Shown here: in pieces, positions 7,573 to 15,582 of the stretch
How positions within the stretch are numbered: the first letter of the stretch is position 1
How the letters are laid out: each line of letters opens with the position of its first letter
DNA from: Sphingobacteriia bacterium
GTDB taxonomy: Bacteria; Bacteroidota; Bacteroidia; Chitinophagales; Chitinophagaceae
NCBI GenBank assembly: GCA_004294465.1
Contig: REAV01000076.1
Coordinates: 1 to 24,683, forward strand
Direction of reading: 5' to 3'
DNA length: 24,683 nucleotides
Made by a program: the position numbers and the translations under genes
Notes under the pieces: model-generated
Told to the model about the DNA's origin: nothing
Seen by the model: only the letters and a program-made list of their open reading frames with translations
Databases searched by the model: none

Positions 7573-8536
7573 GTTTTTGTTTCGTTATTGCTGAATTTTC
7601 TTTTTGCTTTCTTTCTGCAGCATGTTTGGTGAGATAAGTGATGCTAACATTTAATTCGAAGCCAATCAATAAAATCAAAGCATTAATATAAATCAATAAC
7701 ATGATAATTAGAACGGTGCCAATCGATCCGTAAATTTTATTGTAAGCAGCAAAATGATTTACCCAATAAGAAAAAATAATGGTGGTTCCTAAAGTAAGCA
7801 CAGTAGCTAGCAAAGATCCGGGTGATATCAATCTCCACCTTTCTTTAACTGAGGGAGCGTATTTGTAAATGAATGCGATTCCGTAAAAAAATAAACCCAC
7901 AATGATGAACCACCTTATCGCATTAAAATAAGGCAAGAAAGTTTTTCGTTTAATGTGAAAAATTTTTCTGATTAACGATGTTAATTGTTCTTGCCCGAGC
8001 ATGATTAATGTAGTTGATAAAATCAACACAATGAGAATGGTCGTTAATTTAATTGCCCTCCATCGTTGATGTAAAAAGAATACTTTCTTTTCCTGAATTG
8101 ATTTATCAAAGGTTCTAATAAATGCCATCATTGCATTGGATGCATAAAATATCAGTAAAATAAAACCAAAAGAAAAGACGCCCACATTTTGATCCATTAA
8201 ATCGTCTAAAAGATCTTGGATAAATATTCTTGTACCTGAACTAGGACTTAGTTCTTTAATTAAAGTAAGCACCTGTACTTTTAAATCTAAGAATTCAGGA
8301 AAATAAGGAAGTATCGAAAAAATAAACAGCATGGTAGCAGGCAAAGCCATTATTAAGTTAAATGAAATAGCTGCGGCTCGGTCATTCAATCCAATCTTCT
8401 TCACCTGATCAATAAAAAATACGACTACATCAAATAATGGGATACCCCTGAATCCTGGTAAATATATTTCCTTGCTTTTTCGAATCACAAAAGCAATGGG
8501 AGGTAGTGTAATAATTATTTTTTCTAGACGGGTCAA
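7565..8536 (-). CDS. YihY/BrkB-family inner membrane protein
   Basis: Protein of 323 aa with six hydrophobic helices, the usual size for YihY/virulence factor BrkB proteins. Family features include an early DRAAAISFNLIMALPA segment (conserved before and into helix 1), a central helix region rich in Lys/Arg at its edges, and the ending IYINALILLIGFELN. The tail is basic and soluble (KHAAERKQKEN...). The molecular function of the family is not established; BrkB was first linked to serum resistance, and the old label ribonuclease BN is known to be wrong. It starts 4 bases after the mltG stop, so the two are co-transcribed. The 3' end overlaps trmH by 8 bases tail to tail. Confidence 0.85.
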   Translation of the reverse strand: MTRLEKIIITLPPIAFVIRKSKEIYLPGFRGIPLFDVVVFFIDQVKKIGLNDRAAAISFNLIMALPATMLFIFSILPYFPEFLDLKVQVLTLIKELSPSSGTRIFIQDLLDDLMDQNVGVFSFGFILLIFYASNAMMAFIRTFDKSIQEKKVFFLHQRWRAIKLTTILIVLILSTTLIMLGQEQLTSLIRKIFHIKRKTFLPYFNAIRWFIIVGLFFYGIAFIYKYAPSVKERWRLISPGSLLATVLTLGTTIIFSYWVNHFAAYNKIYGSIGTVLIIMLLIYINALILLIGFELNVSITYLTKHAAERKQKENSAITKQKLT

Positions 8537-8540
8537 TGGG

Positions 8541-9605
8541 TTATTGATTTAATGCTTGCTTTTTCAACATGTATGCATCTAATGCTTTTTGATAATCATT
8601 TGCATATTTATTATGCTCATCATAATTATTGCTAAAATGATGATAACCACTAAAATCACTTTTTGCTACAAAATAAATATAGTCTGTTTGAGGGGCATTC
8701 AATACAATATCTATTGTTTTAGGTGAAGGGGTGCAAATAGGCCCCGGTGGTAAGCCCTTGTATTTATAGGTATTATACGGAGAGGGGTTGGTTAAATATT
8801 TTTCATAAATTCTAGTAATGGTAAAATCATTCATGGCATATTTAATGGTTGGGCAGGCTTGCAAAGGCATTGCTTTTTTCAAGCGGTTAATATAAACGCT
8901 GGCAATTTTGTATTTGTCTGAATCGTAATTGGTTTCTTCTTCAACAATCGAAGCAAGAATGTATACTTGTTCCGGGCTCATTTCTAATTGTTGCGCTTTT
9001 CGCATCCGATCATTTTTCAGCCAAAATGCATTGCCTTCGTTGGTTAGTTTTTGAAATATTTTGTGCAAAGAAGCATCATAATAAAAGCTATAAGTATTTG
9101 GGATCAACTGTGTAAATAATTGAGCTGAGTTGGTTTGAAATTCTTTTAATGAATCATTGCTGTTGATATAGTGTAATACATCCAATGAATCTAAGGGAAA
9201 GGTTTTGCTGATCAAACGAGCTAATTCTGCATTGGTTCTCACTTTGTTCAACACCAGTTTTACTTCAGCAAATCTGCCATTTTTGAGCATTCTCATAATT
9301 TCTACAATGCTCTGGCCTTTCTTGATTTCATATTTTCCAGGCTTCATTTTATCCCATAAATTAATGGATGCTCCCGCTAAACCCAGTGTAGAAGTAAAAC
9401 GTAGAATTCCCGCCTTTTCAAATGCATCTAGAACAATTGATTTATTGGCTTCTGGAATAATAACAATTTTTGATTTCTCCGAAAATCTAGTTGCGGATCC
9501 TAAAAAAAGCCATGCAATCAATAATGTACTGGCAATAAACATTCCTAGAAAAATGAGTACGATGGTAGGTTTCTTACTAGACTTTTGTTTTGTCACTTTT
9601 TTCAT
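8541..9605 (-). CDS. mltG: Endolytic transglycosylase MltG
   Basis: Protein of 354 aa with a basic cytoplasmic N terminus and a single helix at about residues 13-36, followed by a periplasmic YceG-like domain. The catalytic Glu lies in ILASIVEEETNYDSDKYKIA (from residue 216; VEEET at 221-225). The family's substrate-groove segment INRLKKAMPLQACPTIKYA follows, and later PSPYNTYKYKGLPPGPICTP. MltG cleaves nascent glycan strands at the inner membrane and so sets peptidoglycan strand length. The gene begins 20 bases past a strong terminator, so it probably has its own promoter and forms a two-gene unit with the YihY-family gene. Confidence 0.92.
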   Translation of the reverse strand: MKKVTKQKSSKKPTIVLIFLGMFIASTLLIAWLFLGSATRFSEKSKIVIIPEANKSIVLDAFEKAGILRFTSTLGLAGASINLWDKMKPGKYEIKKGQSIVEIMRMLKNGRFAEVKLVLNKVRTNAELARLISKTFPLDSLDVLHYINSNDSLKEFQTNSAQLFTQLIPNTYSFYYDASLHKIFQKLTNEGNAFWLKNDRMRKAQQLEMSPEQVYILASIVEEETNYDSDKYKIASVYINRLKKAMPLQACPTIKYAMNDFTITRIYEKYLTNPSPYNTYKYKGLPPGPICTPSPKTIDIVLNAPQTDYIYFVAKSDFSGYHHFSNNYDEHNKYANDYQKALDAYMLKKQALNQ

Positions 9606-9625
9606 ATTGCATTGTAAAATAAATA

Positions 9626-9660
9626 AAAACCCCTGTCAGCCAAAGGAAGACAGGGGTTTT
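9626..9660 (-). terminator. Intrinsic terminator after secG
   Basis: Perfect stem CCCCTGTC (9630-9637) / GACAGGGG (9649-9656) with an 11-base loop. It is extended by AAAA on the left and TTTT on the right, giving 12 paired positions. On the minus strand the hairpin is followed by TTTTTATTTATTTT, a good U-tract. It should end the miaB-secG transcript. The T-run on the plus strand means it could also work in that direction, but no plus-strand gene is upstream. Confidence 0.9.
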
Positions 9661-9677
9661 ATGTAATCAATAAGGAA

Positions 9678-10025
9678 TTATTTTTGTGTTGGTGCCGGTG
9701 TTGCAGGCACAGTATTAGCAGGTTGTTGTTTTACTGGCGCTGGTGCAGATGTATTGGTATTGATTTTTTGGATGATAGAGTTGTCTACGCTATCAGTTCC
9801 ACCTTTTAAGAAAAAAGTAGAAAATAAAGCCAATAAAGCAATAATACCTGCAAACATCCAAGTGCCTTTTTCTAAAACATCAGTTGTTTGTTTGACACCC
9901 ATGAATTGGTTGCCAATTCCCCCTACATTACCTGTTAAGCCGCCACCTTTTGGGTTTTGAACCAATACCATAAAACCGAGCCCTACAGCTGCAATTACAA
10001 TAAGAACCAAGAAAAGAATGATCAT
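9678..10025 (-). CDS. secG: Preprotein translocase subunit SecG
   Basis: Protein of 115 aa with the SecG pattern. Helix 1 lies at residues 1-22, followed by VQNPKGGGLTGNVGG (22-36), whose Gly-rich cytoplasmic loop is diagnostic. Helix 2 is at about 54-75. A low-complexity tail rich in Pro, Ala and Thr follows (APAPVKQQPANTVPATPAPTQ). SecG sits with SecY and SecE in the inner-membrane channel and aids SecA-driven export. It starts one base after the stop of the TPR-like gene and is the last gene of the operon, directly before the terminator. Confidence 0.93.
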   Translation of the reverse strand: MIILFLVLIVIAAVGLGFMVLVQNPKGGGLTGNVGGIGNQFMGVKQTTDVLEKGTWMFAGIIALLALFSTFFLKGGTDSVDNSIIQKINTNTSAPAPVKQQPANTVPATPAPTQK

Positions 10026-10026
10026 G

Positions 10027-11253
10027 TTAAATACCTTTTAGTTGTTGAATTTTGGCAGCAAAATAAGCTGATTTTTCAGGATTTGAGAAACTTAATTTTA
10101 TAAAGAGCTGAATTGCTTTATCAATTTGCCCTTGTTTAACCAATACTTCCGCCATTGTTTCGGTTAATATTTCTTTGGATTCATTAGATACCAGTGCTGT
10201 TTCAGCTACTTTTTTCTCTAATTCTGGGCTGGTGCCTAAATCGGTTGGGTTGGGATGATGGTTTTTCATATCCTTCAGCCAATCGGTAAATTTCCTCAGT
10301 TTTGTGGTTAATTTATCCTGTGGAATCTTACTTAGGTCTATTTGAATGCCTTGAGAAGCAAAATAATCAATGGTATGTAATTTCTCCTGTTGTGTCTCTA
10401 TTTCGAGTTGGGTCTCCTGTTCAATGGGTTTTTTAAACTCAGCTAGTTGAGCAGACAATATGCTGGCAATTTTAGCATCACTTTTAGCCTGATCAGGCAA
10501 TTCGTGATTATTTTCAGGTTGTTCACTGAAATCTTGTTCAGGTTGAAGCTCTGCTGAAGCTATTGCGCTAAAAACAGGCATGAATTCAACGGACTCAGTA
10601 ATTGGAGCCAATTCAACCTCTTTTTCAGGGGTGGTTTCTAATGGAGATGAAACGGGAATTTGTTCTTCAGTATTGCCGTCTATCCCCCTCATTAAACGAC
10701 GAACAGTTTCTATAGTAGGTATAGTTATGTCGCTGGTTGGAATTGGGGCTGGAATATGCTCCTGTTCAGGCGCAGCAGATGAGATTTCAGCCGGTTGCCA
10801 GTAATTTTCCGTTGGAAGGGGCTCTTTTTCTTGTTCTATATGGTTTATTTGGGCTTCAGCTGGATCTTCGGGGAATACTTCATCAGGAGTATTGCTACTT
10901 TCTTCGATAGGAGAAGGGTTAATCATTTCGTCCCAAGCTTTATCCTTCTGATGAATAGATCTCAATAAAGCAGTATCCATTTCTAGTTTTGGAGCTTCAT
11001 CAATACGTGTTTCATTGATTGAATCTAATTGAAACTGCAGCCAATTAGGGTTGCTAAAAAAAAGTGCTGTTTTTATTGCTTGGGCGCTTGCCAAAGGATG
11101 GTCTTCTTTTTTAAGCTTTGCTGAAAATAAGTACTGCCCAGGAGAGAAAAAAGGATATTCACTCACTAATTTCTCAATGGACTCCATTTTCAAATCATCT
11201 AGTGTTGATTTGCCGGTCAGATGCAATAAAGCTTTTTCTTGCGTAAACTTCAT
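10027..11253 (-). CDS. Conserved Bacteroidota protein with C-terminal TPR-like repeat
   Basis: Protein of 408 aa without signal peptide or membrane helix. The N-terminal 75 residues (KALLHLTGKSTLDDLKMESI..., YPFFSPGQYLFSAKLKKE) look like a small folded domain. The middle, roughly residues 110-290, is acidic and rich in Pro, Glu and Gln, probably disordered. The C-terminal 45 residues (ETMAEVLVKQGQIDKAIQLF, then SNPEKSAYFAAKIQQLKG) fit a single tetratricopeptide-like helix pair. The architecture suggests a cytoplasmic scaffold. It lies between lptE and secG, an order I recall as common in Bacteroidota. No biochemical role is known to me, and the position in an envelope operon is the only functional hint. 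Confidence 0.8.
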   Translation of the reverse strand: MKFTQEKALLHLTGKSTLDDLKMESIEKLVSEYPFFSPGQYLFSAKLKKEDHPLASAQAIKTALFFSNPNWLQFQLDSINETRIDEAPKLEMDTALLRSIHQKDKAWDEMINPSPIEESSNTPDEVFPEDPAEAQINHIEQEKEPLPTENYWQPAEISSAAPEQEHIPAPIPTSDITIPTIETVRRLMRGIDGNTEEQIPVSSPLETTPEKEVELAPITESVEFMPVFSAIASAELQPEQDFSEQPENNHELPDQAKSDAKIASILSAQLAEFKKPIEQETQLEIETQQEKLHTIDYFASQGIQIDLSKIPQDKLTTKLRKFTDWLKDMKNHHPNPTDLGTSPELEKKVAETALVSNESKEILTETMAEVLVKQGQIDKAIQLFIKLSFSNPEKSAYFAAKIQQLKGI

Positions 11254-11275
11254 ATTTTTTAAATATACAACTCAA

Positions 11276-11791
11276 TTACCAGTTAGAGAAAATACGGTTA
11301 AAAATTTCATCAGTTAATGTTCTGACTACTTCGTCTAATAGCTGACTCTGAGCCTGCTCTAAGCTAAGATTTGCCGAATAGTCAAAACTACGGGATACAT
11401 CAAATTCTTCCACTTTATTGTCCAATGTTTTTTTGAAAATCACATGTACTGTTACCGTTAATCGGTTAGTGCTTGCTTGCTGATTAGTTACACCTACCGT
11501 TTGACTTGGATCGTAATTAGTAATAGTGCCATTAATAATATAATGTGCATCATCATTATTGGTTCTGGTAAGTTTGGTATTGGACGTTATTTTAACCTGA
11601 ATTTTGTCAGTTAACTTAGGAGCCAGTTGCGGGTTTACATACCTCGCCCGGTTTTCGAAAAATCCAATTTTTACTGTTTTAACATCACTAGGAATCACCG
11701 CGTCTTTAAAAGAATACACTTTGCATCCAGCAAGCAGCATTAACCCTATAAAGGGTACAAGAAAAATAGTTTTCGAAAAATGCTTATTCAT
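11276..11791 (-). CDS. lptE: LPS-assembly lipoprotein LptE
   Basis: Lipoprotein of 171 aa if started at the ATG at 11791; an ATG three codons earlier (11800) is equally possible. The signal peptide ends in the lipobox LLAGC, with the lipidated Cys near residue 23. The mature part fits the LptE fold: VKTVKIGFFENRARYVNP, a central strand region (YIINGTITNYDPSQ), then a C-terminal helix (LLDEVVRTLTDEIFNRIF). LptE plugs and helps assemble the LptD barrel that inserts lipopolysaccharide into the outer leaflet. Its start lies inside the end of the sigma-54 activator gene (8-base overlap with the 11791 start), which indicates coupling. lptD is not in the window. Confidence 0.88.
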   Translation of the reverse strand: MNKHFSKTIFLVPFIGLMLLAGCKVYSFKDAVIPSDVKTVKIGFFENRARYVNPQLAPKLTDKIQVKITSNTKLTRTNNDDAHYIINGTITNYDPSQTVGVTNQQASTNRLTVTVHVIFKKTLDNKVEEFDVSRSFDYSANLSLEQAQSQLLDEVVRTLTDEIFNRIFSNW

Positions 11792-13067
11792 CAATATCAT
11801 ATTCTTTTAATTTTCGGTATAAAGTTCTCTCACTAATTCCTAAATCGGTAGAAGCGTCTTTTCTTTTTCCTTTATGCTTTTTCAATGCTTTGATGATCAA
11901 TTCTTTTTCCTTATCCATGATGTTTAAAGATTCCTCTATTTCTTCATGTAAGTGAATTTCATCGTTGGTTAAAAGTACAGGTTGACCATTCGAATTGTTT
12001 CCCTGCAATAAATTGGTATGTCCACTAGCGTGCACTGCTGTTATTGCATTATTTCCTAAAATAGCATCTCCATTGTCTTGATTCGAATAATCGTTTAAGA
12101 TAGACTCTTTGGTAAAATTGGCTGCAGTATTTGCCAGGCTAGGGTTTTGTAAAATTTCAACAAACATTTTTTTCAACTCTGTAACATCCTTTTTCATATC
12201 AAAAAAAAGTTTGTACAAAATCTCTCTTTCATTAGCAAATTCTCCAGTAGGTGTGTGGCCTGCTAATACAGGAAATCGATTTTCTTTTTTCTCTGGCAAA
12301 AAGATGCGCATTTCTTTAATACTAACCTGCGGATTAGGGCTCAATACAGAAATTTGTTCTGCAATATTTTTTAATTCACGCACATTACCAGGCCATTGAT
12401 GATTCAACAATAATTGCTTGGCTTCTTCATCTAATTGAACTGGTGTTGTTTTGTATTTTTCTGCAAAGTCAACAACAAATTTTCTGAACAATAATAGAAT
12501 GTCTTCTTTACGGTCTCTTAAAGATGGAACTCTAATAGGTACGGTGCTTAATCGATAATAAAGGTCTTCTCTAAAACGCCCTTTCTGAGTAAATTCCAGC
12601 AATTCTCTATTAGTAGCTGCTATTACACGAACATCTGTTTTTTGTACTTTAGAAGATCCCACTCGAATAAATTCTCCTGTTTCTAAAACGCGCAATAAAC
12701 GGGCTTGTGTGCCCAATGGCATTTCTCCAATTTCATCCATGAAAATAGTTCCACCATTAACTGTTTCAAAATACCCTTTACGGCTATCAACAGCTCCTGT
12801 AAACGAACCTTTTTCATGACCAAATAATTCTGAATCAATGGTGCCTTCTGGTATTGCTCCGCAGTTTACAGCAATAAATGGATTGTGTTTTCTGGAAGAC
12901 AGCGAATGGATTATTTGCGAAAAAACTTCTTTACCCACACCACTTTCCCCAACAATCAATACAGTCAGATCGGTACCTGCAACCTGCACAGCTGTGTTCA
13001 GTGCATGATTCAAAGCAGGTGAATTACCTATAATCCCAAATCTGTTTTTTATACTTTGTAAATCCAT
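11784..13067 (-). CDS. Sigma-54-dependent transcriptional activator without a receiver domain
   Basis: Protein of 427 aa that begins almost directly with the AAA+ domain. Walker A is GESGVGKE (residues 40-47) and the sigma-54 contact loop is GSFTGA (87-92; consensus GAFTGA, here Ala to Ser). Walker B is TIFMDE (107-112), and the arginine-finger region is RFREDLYYRL (164-173). The WPGNVRELKN motif (225-234) closes the domain. A long linker (about 250-385) follows, then a FIS-type helix-turn-helix at the end (KGKRKDASTDLGISERTLYR). There is no receiver, GAF or PAS domain, so activity is probably set by protein contacts or abundance. It sits between miaB and lptE. Its targets need a -24/-12 promoter and RpoN, neither seen here. 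Confidence 0.9.
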   Translation of the reverse strand: MDLQSIKNRFGIIGNSPALNHALNTAVQVAGTDLTVLIVGESGVGKEVFSQIIHSLSSRKHNPFIAVNCGAIPEGTIDSELFGHEKGSFTGAVDSRKGYFETVNGGTIFMDEIGEMPLGTQARLLRVLETGEFIRVGSSKVQKTDVRVIAATNRELLEFTQKGRFREDLYYRLSTVPIRVPSLRDRKEDILLLFRKFVVDFAEKYKTTPVQLDEEAKQLLLNHQWPGNVRELKNIAEQISVLSPNPQVSIKEMRIFLPEKKENRFPVLAGHTPTGEFANEREILYKLFFDMKKDVTELKKMFVEILQNPSLANTAANFTKESILNDYSNQDNGDAILGNNAITAVHASGHTNLLQGNNSNGQPVLLTNDEIHLHEEIEESLNIMDKEKELIIKALKKHKGKRKDASTDLGISERTLYRKLKEYDIDE

Positions 13068-13078
13068 ACTACAATTTT

Positions 13079-14506
13079 TTAATGGGCTTCAATAATTTCA
13101 CCCAACAAGGTTGCTCTGGTGCAATTATTAATTTTCACCCATACATAAGATCCGAGTTGATGCTTGCCTTCAATTTTTGGGAATACCGTTATTTTGTTTT
13201 GACTTGTTCTTCCTTGCCAATCTTTTTCGTTTTTTCTGCTACTGCTTTCGATCAACACTTTAAACGTCTTTCCAATATCACTATGATTACTTTTTGTAGA
13301 TAAGATTCCTTGTTGATCGATAACTTCCTGTAAACGTTTTTTCTTTACATCTAGCGGAACGTCGTCTGTATATCTTTTTGCTGCCAAAGTTCCCGGACGT
13401 TCACTATAATAATACATATAGCTCATATCGTATTTACTGTATTCCATCAAACTCAAAGTGTCTTGATGATCTTCATCGGTTTCTGTACAAAACCCAGTAA
13501 TTAAATCCGAAGTGATGCTGCAGTCTGGCATGATGCTGCGAATGCGATCTATTTTAGCCATATACCATTCCCTGGTATATGTTCTATTCATTAATTGCAA
13601 TATGCGAGTACTGCCACTTTGAACAGGAAGGTGAATACATTTGCATATGTTTTCATATTTAGCCATTACATGTAGTACTTCATCTGTAATGTCCTTAGGA
13701 TGCGATGTACTAAATCTTACCCAAAGATCTTTACTGATTTGAGCTACCTGCTCGAGTAATTGAGCAAATGTTGTATTCAATCCAGAGCTTTCATCATTCC
13801 AATAATAACTATCTACATTCTGCCCAAGTAGAGTAATTTCTTTATATCCCTGATCAACCAAGGATTTCACTTCTTCTAATATTGATTTACTATCTCTACT
13901 TCTTTCTCTTCCTCTGGTAAATGGAACTACACAGAAACTGCACATATTGTTACATCCACGCATGATCGACACAAAAGCGGTAATACCGTTTGAGTTTAAG
14001 CGAATTGGAGATATATCGCCATATGTTTCATCTCTACTTAATAAAACGTTTACGCCTTTTTGGCCTCCTTCAGCTTCTTTTATTAATCCAGGCAAGGTTC
14101 TGTATGCATCTGGCCCAATCACTAAATCAACTAATTTTTCTTGTTCTAGCAAAGAAGATTTTAAACGTTCTGCCATACATCCTAAAATGCCAATCAGCAT
14201 ACCAGGTTTTGTTCTTTTTACTTTTCTAAATTCAGTAAGTCTTTTTCTAATGGTTAATTCTGCTTTCTCCCTGATAGAGCAAGTATTCACTAAAACCAAA
14301 TCGGCTTCTTCAAAAAATTTCGTAGAACCAAAACCTTCTGCATGTAAAATAGAAGCAACTACTTCGCTATCGGCAAAATTCATTGCACAACCATAGCTTT
14401 CTATATAGAATTTTTTGCCATTTGGCATTGCCTCAAATGATCCCTCGAGTGCTTCGCCTTGGCGTTTTTCATCATGTTCTTTAATCAATTCTGCTACCAA
14501 TTCCAT
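13079..14506 (-). CDS. miaB: tRNA 2-methylthio-N6-isopentenyladenosine synthase MiaB
   Basis: Protein of 475 aa from the ATG at 14506. A GTG 30 bases upstream is excluded because the TACCTTTG promoter lies inside that extension. The N-terminal methylthiotransferase domain has [13 protein letters not shown] with the first of three cluster-binding cysteines. In this numbering they are Cys40, Cys76 and Cys110. The radical-SAM motif is [19 protein letters not shown] (Cys185, 189, 192). A TRAM domain closes the protein ([20 protein letters not shown] onward). The two Fe-S clusters support methylthiolation of i6A37 in tRNAs reading UNN codons. The MNxxDSE form points to MiaB rather than RimO or MtaB. 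It heads the operon and stops 11 bases before the sigma-54 activator start. Confidence 0.93.
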   Translation of the reverse strand: MELVAELIKEHDEKRQGEALEGSFEAMPNGKKFYIESYGCAMNFADSEVVASILHAEGFGSTKFFEEADLVLVNTCSIREKAELTIRKRLTEFRKVKRTKPGMLIGILGCMAERLKSSLLEQEKLVDLVIGPDAYRTLPGLIKEAEGGQKGVNVLLSRDETYGDISPIRLNSNGITAFVSIMRGCNNMCSFCVVPFTRGRERSRDSKSILEEVKSLVDQGYKEITLLGQNVDSYYWNDESSGLNTTFAQLLEQVAQISKDLWVRFSTSHPKDITDEVLHVMAKYENICKCIHLPVQSGSTRILQLMNRTYTREWYMAKIDRIRSIMPDCSITSDLITGFCTETDEDHQDTLSLMEYSKYDMSYMYYYSERPGTLAAKRYTDDVPLDVKKKRLQEVIDQQGILSTKSNHSDIGKTFKVLIESSSRKNEKDWQGRTSQNKITVFPKIEGKHQLGSYVWVKINNCTRATLLGEIIEAH

Positions 14507-14525
14507 CCATTTAAAATTTGCTGTG

Positions 14526-14533
14526 CAAAGGTA
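14526..14533 (-). promoter_or_regulatory. Candidate -7 promoter element of the miaB-secG operon
   Basis: The minus strand reads TACCTTTG, an exact TAnnTTTG match, ending 19 bases before the ATG at 14506. It fixes that ATG as the start and predicts a leader of about 14 bases. No TTTG is found at the matching -33 spacing. Confidence 0.5.
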
Positions 14534-14596
14534 CACAAAATGTTCAATTTATGTCAGTTTGTCAGCAGGCCAATCCAAAAAATTTGCCAGTATTCC

Positions 14597-14604
14597 TATA
14601 TTTG
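14597..14604 (+). promoter_or_regulatory. Candidate -7 promoter element of the DUF3078 gene
   Basis: TATATTTG matches TAnnTTTG exactly and ends 18 bases before the ATG at 14623, the same geometry as the miaB and YfhO promoters. The start codon is preceded by GGGAG (14616-14620), a weak and unusually close ribosome binding site. The element diverges from the miaB promoter 63 bases away. Confidence 0.5.
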
Positions 14605-14622
14605 CACGAAAAAAAGGGAGAT

Positions 14623-15582
14623 ATGTATAAAATTGTTCTATTCTTAGCAATCATGTTAACCAGTAGAACTTATTCTATAGCCCAGGATAATGTGGTAAAC
14701 GCACTTCAAAGACAACAAAATCGAAATTTTAAAAAAGACAATGATACCTCCACTAATTGGAATTGGAAACATGGAGGTATGATGAGTTTTAATCTTGCCC
14801 AGGGTTCATTGAGTAACTGGGCAGCTGGTGGAGATAATTTTTCTTTAACTGTTAATGGGTACTTTAACTATTTTTTATTTTATAGAAAAGAGAGACATAG
14901 CTGGGACAATAATGTGGATGTGAATTTAGGGTATGTGCAATCTACGAGTTTGGGAAGCAGAAAAAACGATGATCGTTATGATTTTATTAGTAAGTATGGA
15001 TACAAAATGGATTCAGTGGGTAAATGGTACCTAACTGGTTTGTTTAATTTTCGTTCCCAATTTTTTGATGGGTATAATTACAATAACAATCTCATAGATT
15101 TTACTTCATCCTTTTTATCTCCAGCCTATTTTATTTTATCAGCAGGTTTCGATTATAAACCTGATACCAAGTTGTCTATTTTCATGTCTCCACTTACTTC
15201 TAGATGGATTTTAGTACTTAATCAAAAATTGTCTGATAAAGGGGTTTATGGAGTTCCTGCAGGAACTAAATCTTTTAATGAAATTGGATCGTTCATTACA
15301 GTAAATTACAATAACACAATTGCCAAAAATATTAATTATAAAGGGAGGGTTGATTTGTTTTCTAATTACAAAAGTAATCCTCAAAATATTGATTTATTTA
15401 TGACCAATTTGTTTTCATTTAAAATCAACAAATATTTTTCCGCAACCTATAGCTTAGATTTAATTTACGATGATGATGTTCGCTTATTTGGAATTAATAA
15501 AGATGCGCCTGGGTTGCAATCTAAAAGCTTAATTGGTATCGGTTTCTTAAAACAAATTGAATCGAAAAAAAGAAAATCTTAA
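14623..15582 (+). CDS. DUF3078 secreted/outer-membrane-type protein
   Basis: Protein of 319 aa from the ATG at 14623; the frame is open further upstream but that part overlaps the promoter. A signal peptide is clear (MYKIVLFLAIMLTSRTYSIAQ). The mature start matches the DUF3078 family: WNWKHGGMMSFNLAQGSLSNWAAGGDNF is typical, as is the WDNNVDVNLGYV segment. The rest alternates aromatic and polar residues (NGYFNYFLFY, YSLDLIYDDD) as expected of outer-membrane beta strands. The last strand ends in a short polar, Lys-rich tail (KQIESKKRKS). Function of the family is unknown; a small outer-membrane barrel is inferred from the strand pattern. Its stop directly abuts the stop of convergent purK with no base between them. 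Confidence 0.85.
   Translation: MYKIVLFLAIMLTSRTYSIAQDNVVNALQRQQNRNFKKDNDTSTNWNWKHGGMMSFNLAQGSLSNWAAGGDNFSLTVNGYFNYFLFYRKERHSWDNNVDVNLGYVQSTSLGSRKNDDRYDFISKYGYKMDSVGKWYLTGLFNFRSQFFDGYNYNNNLIDFTSSFLSPAYFILSAGFDYKPDTKLSIFMSPLTSRWILVLNQKLSDKGVYGVPAGTKSFNEIGSFITVNYNNTIAKNINYKGRVDLFSNYKSNPQNIDLFMTNLFSFKINKYFSATYSLDLIYDDDVRLFGINKDAPGLQSKSLIGIGFLKQIESKKRKS

Noticed and set aside
9205..9666. Plus-strand open frame of 153 codons across the mltG 5' half and the terminator
   Set aside because: It is the opposite strand of well-supported mltG and would run through a strong terminator. The composition is that of a shadow frame.
13947..14396. Plus-strand open frame of 149 codons
   Set aside because: It lies wholly inside miaB on the other strand, whose Fe-S and radical-SAM motifs are certain. 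Its protein has no recognisable motif, and no promoter or binding site precedes it.
14506..14536. Upstream GTG start extending MiaB by 10 residues
   Set aside because: The TACCTTTG promoter element lies inside the extension, and family members begin near the shorter start.
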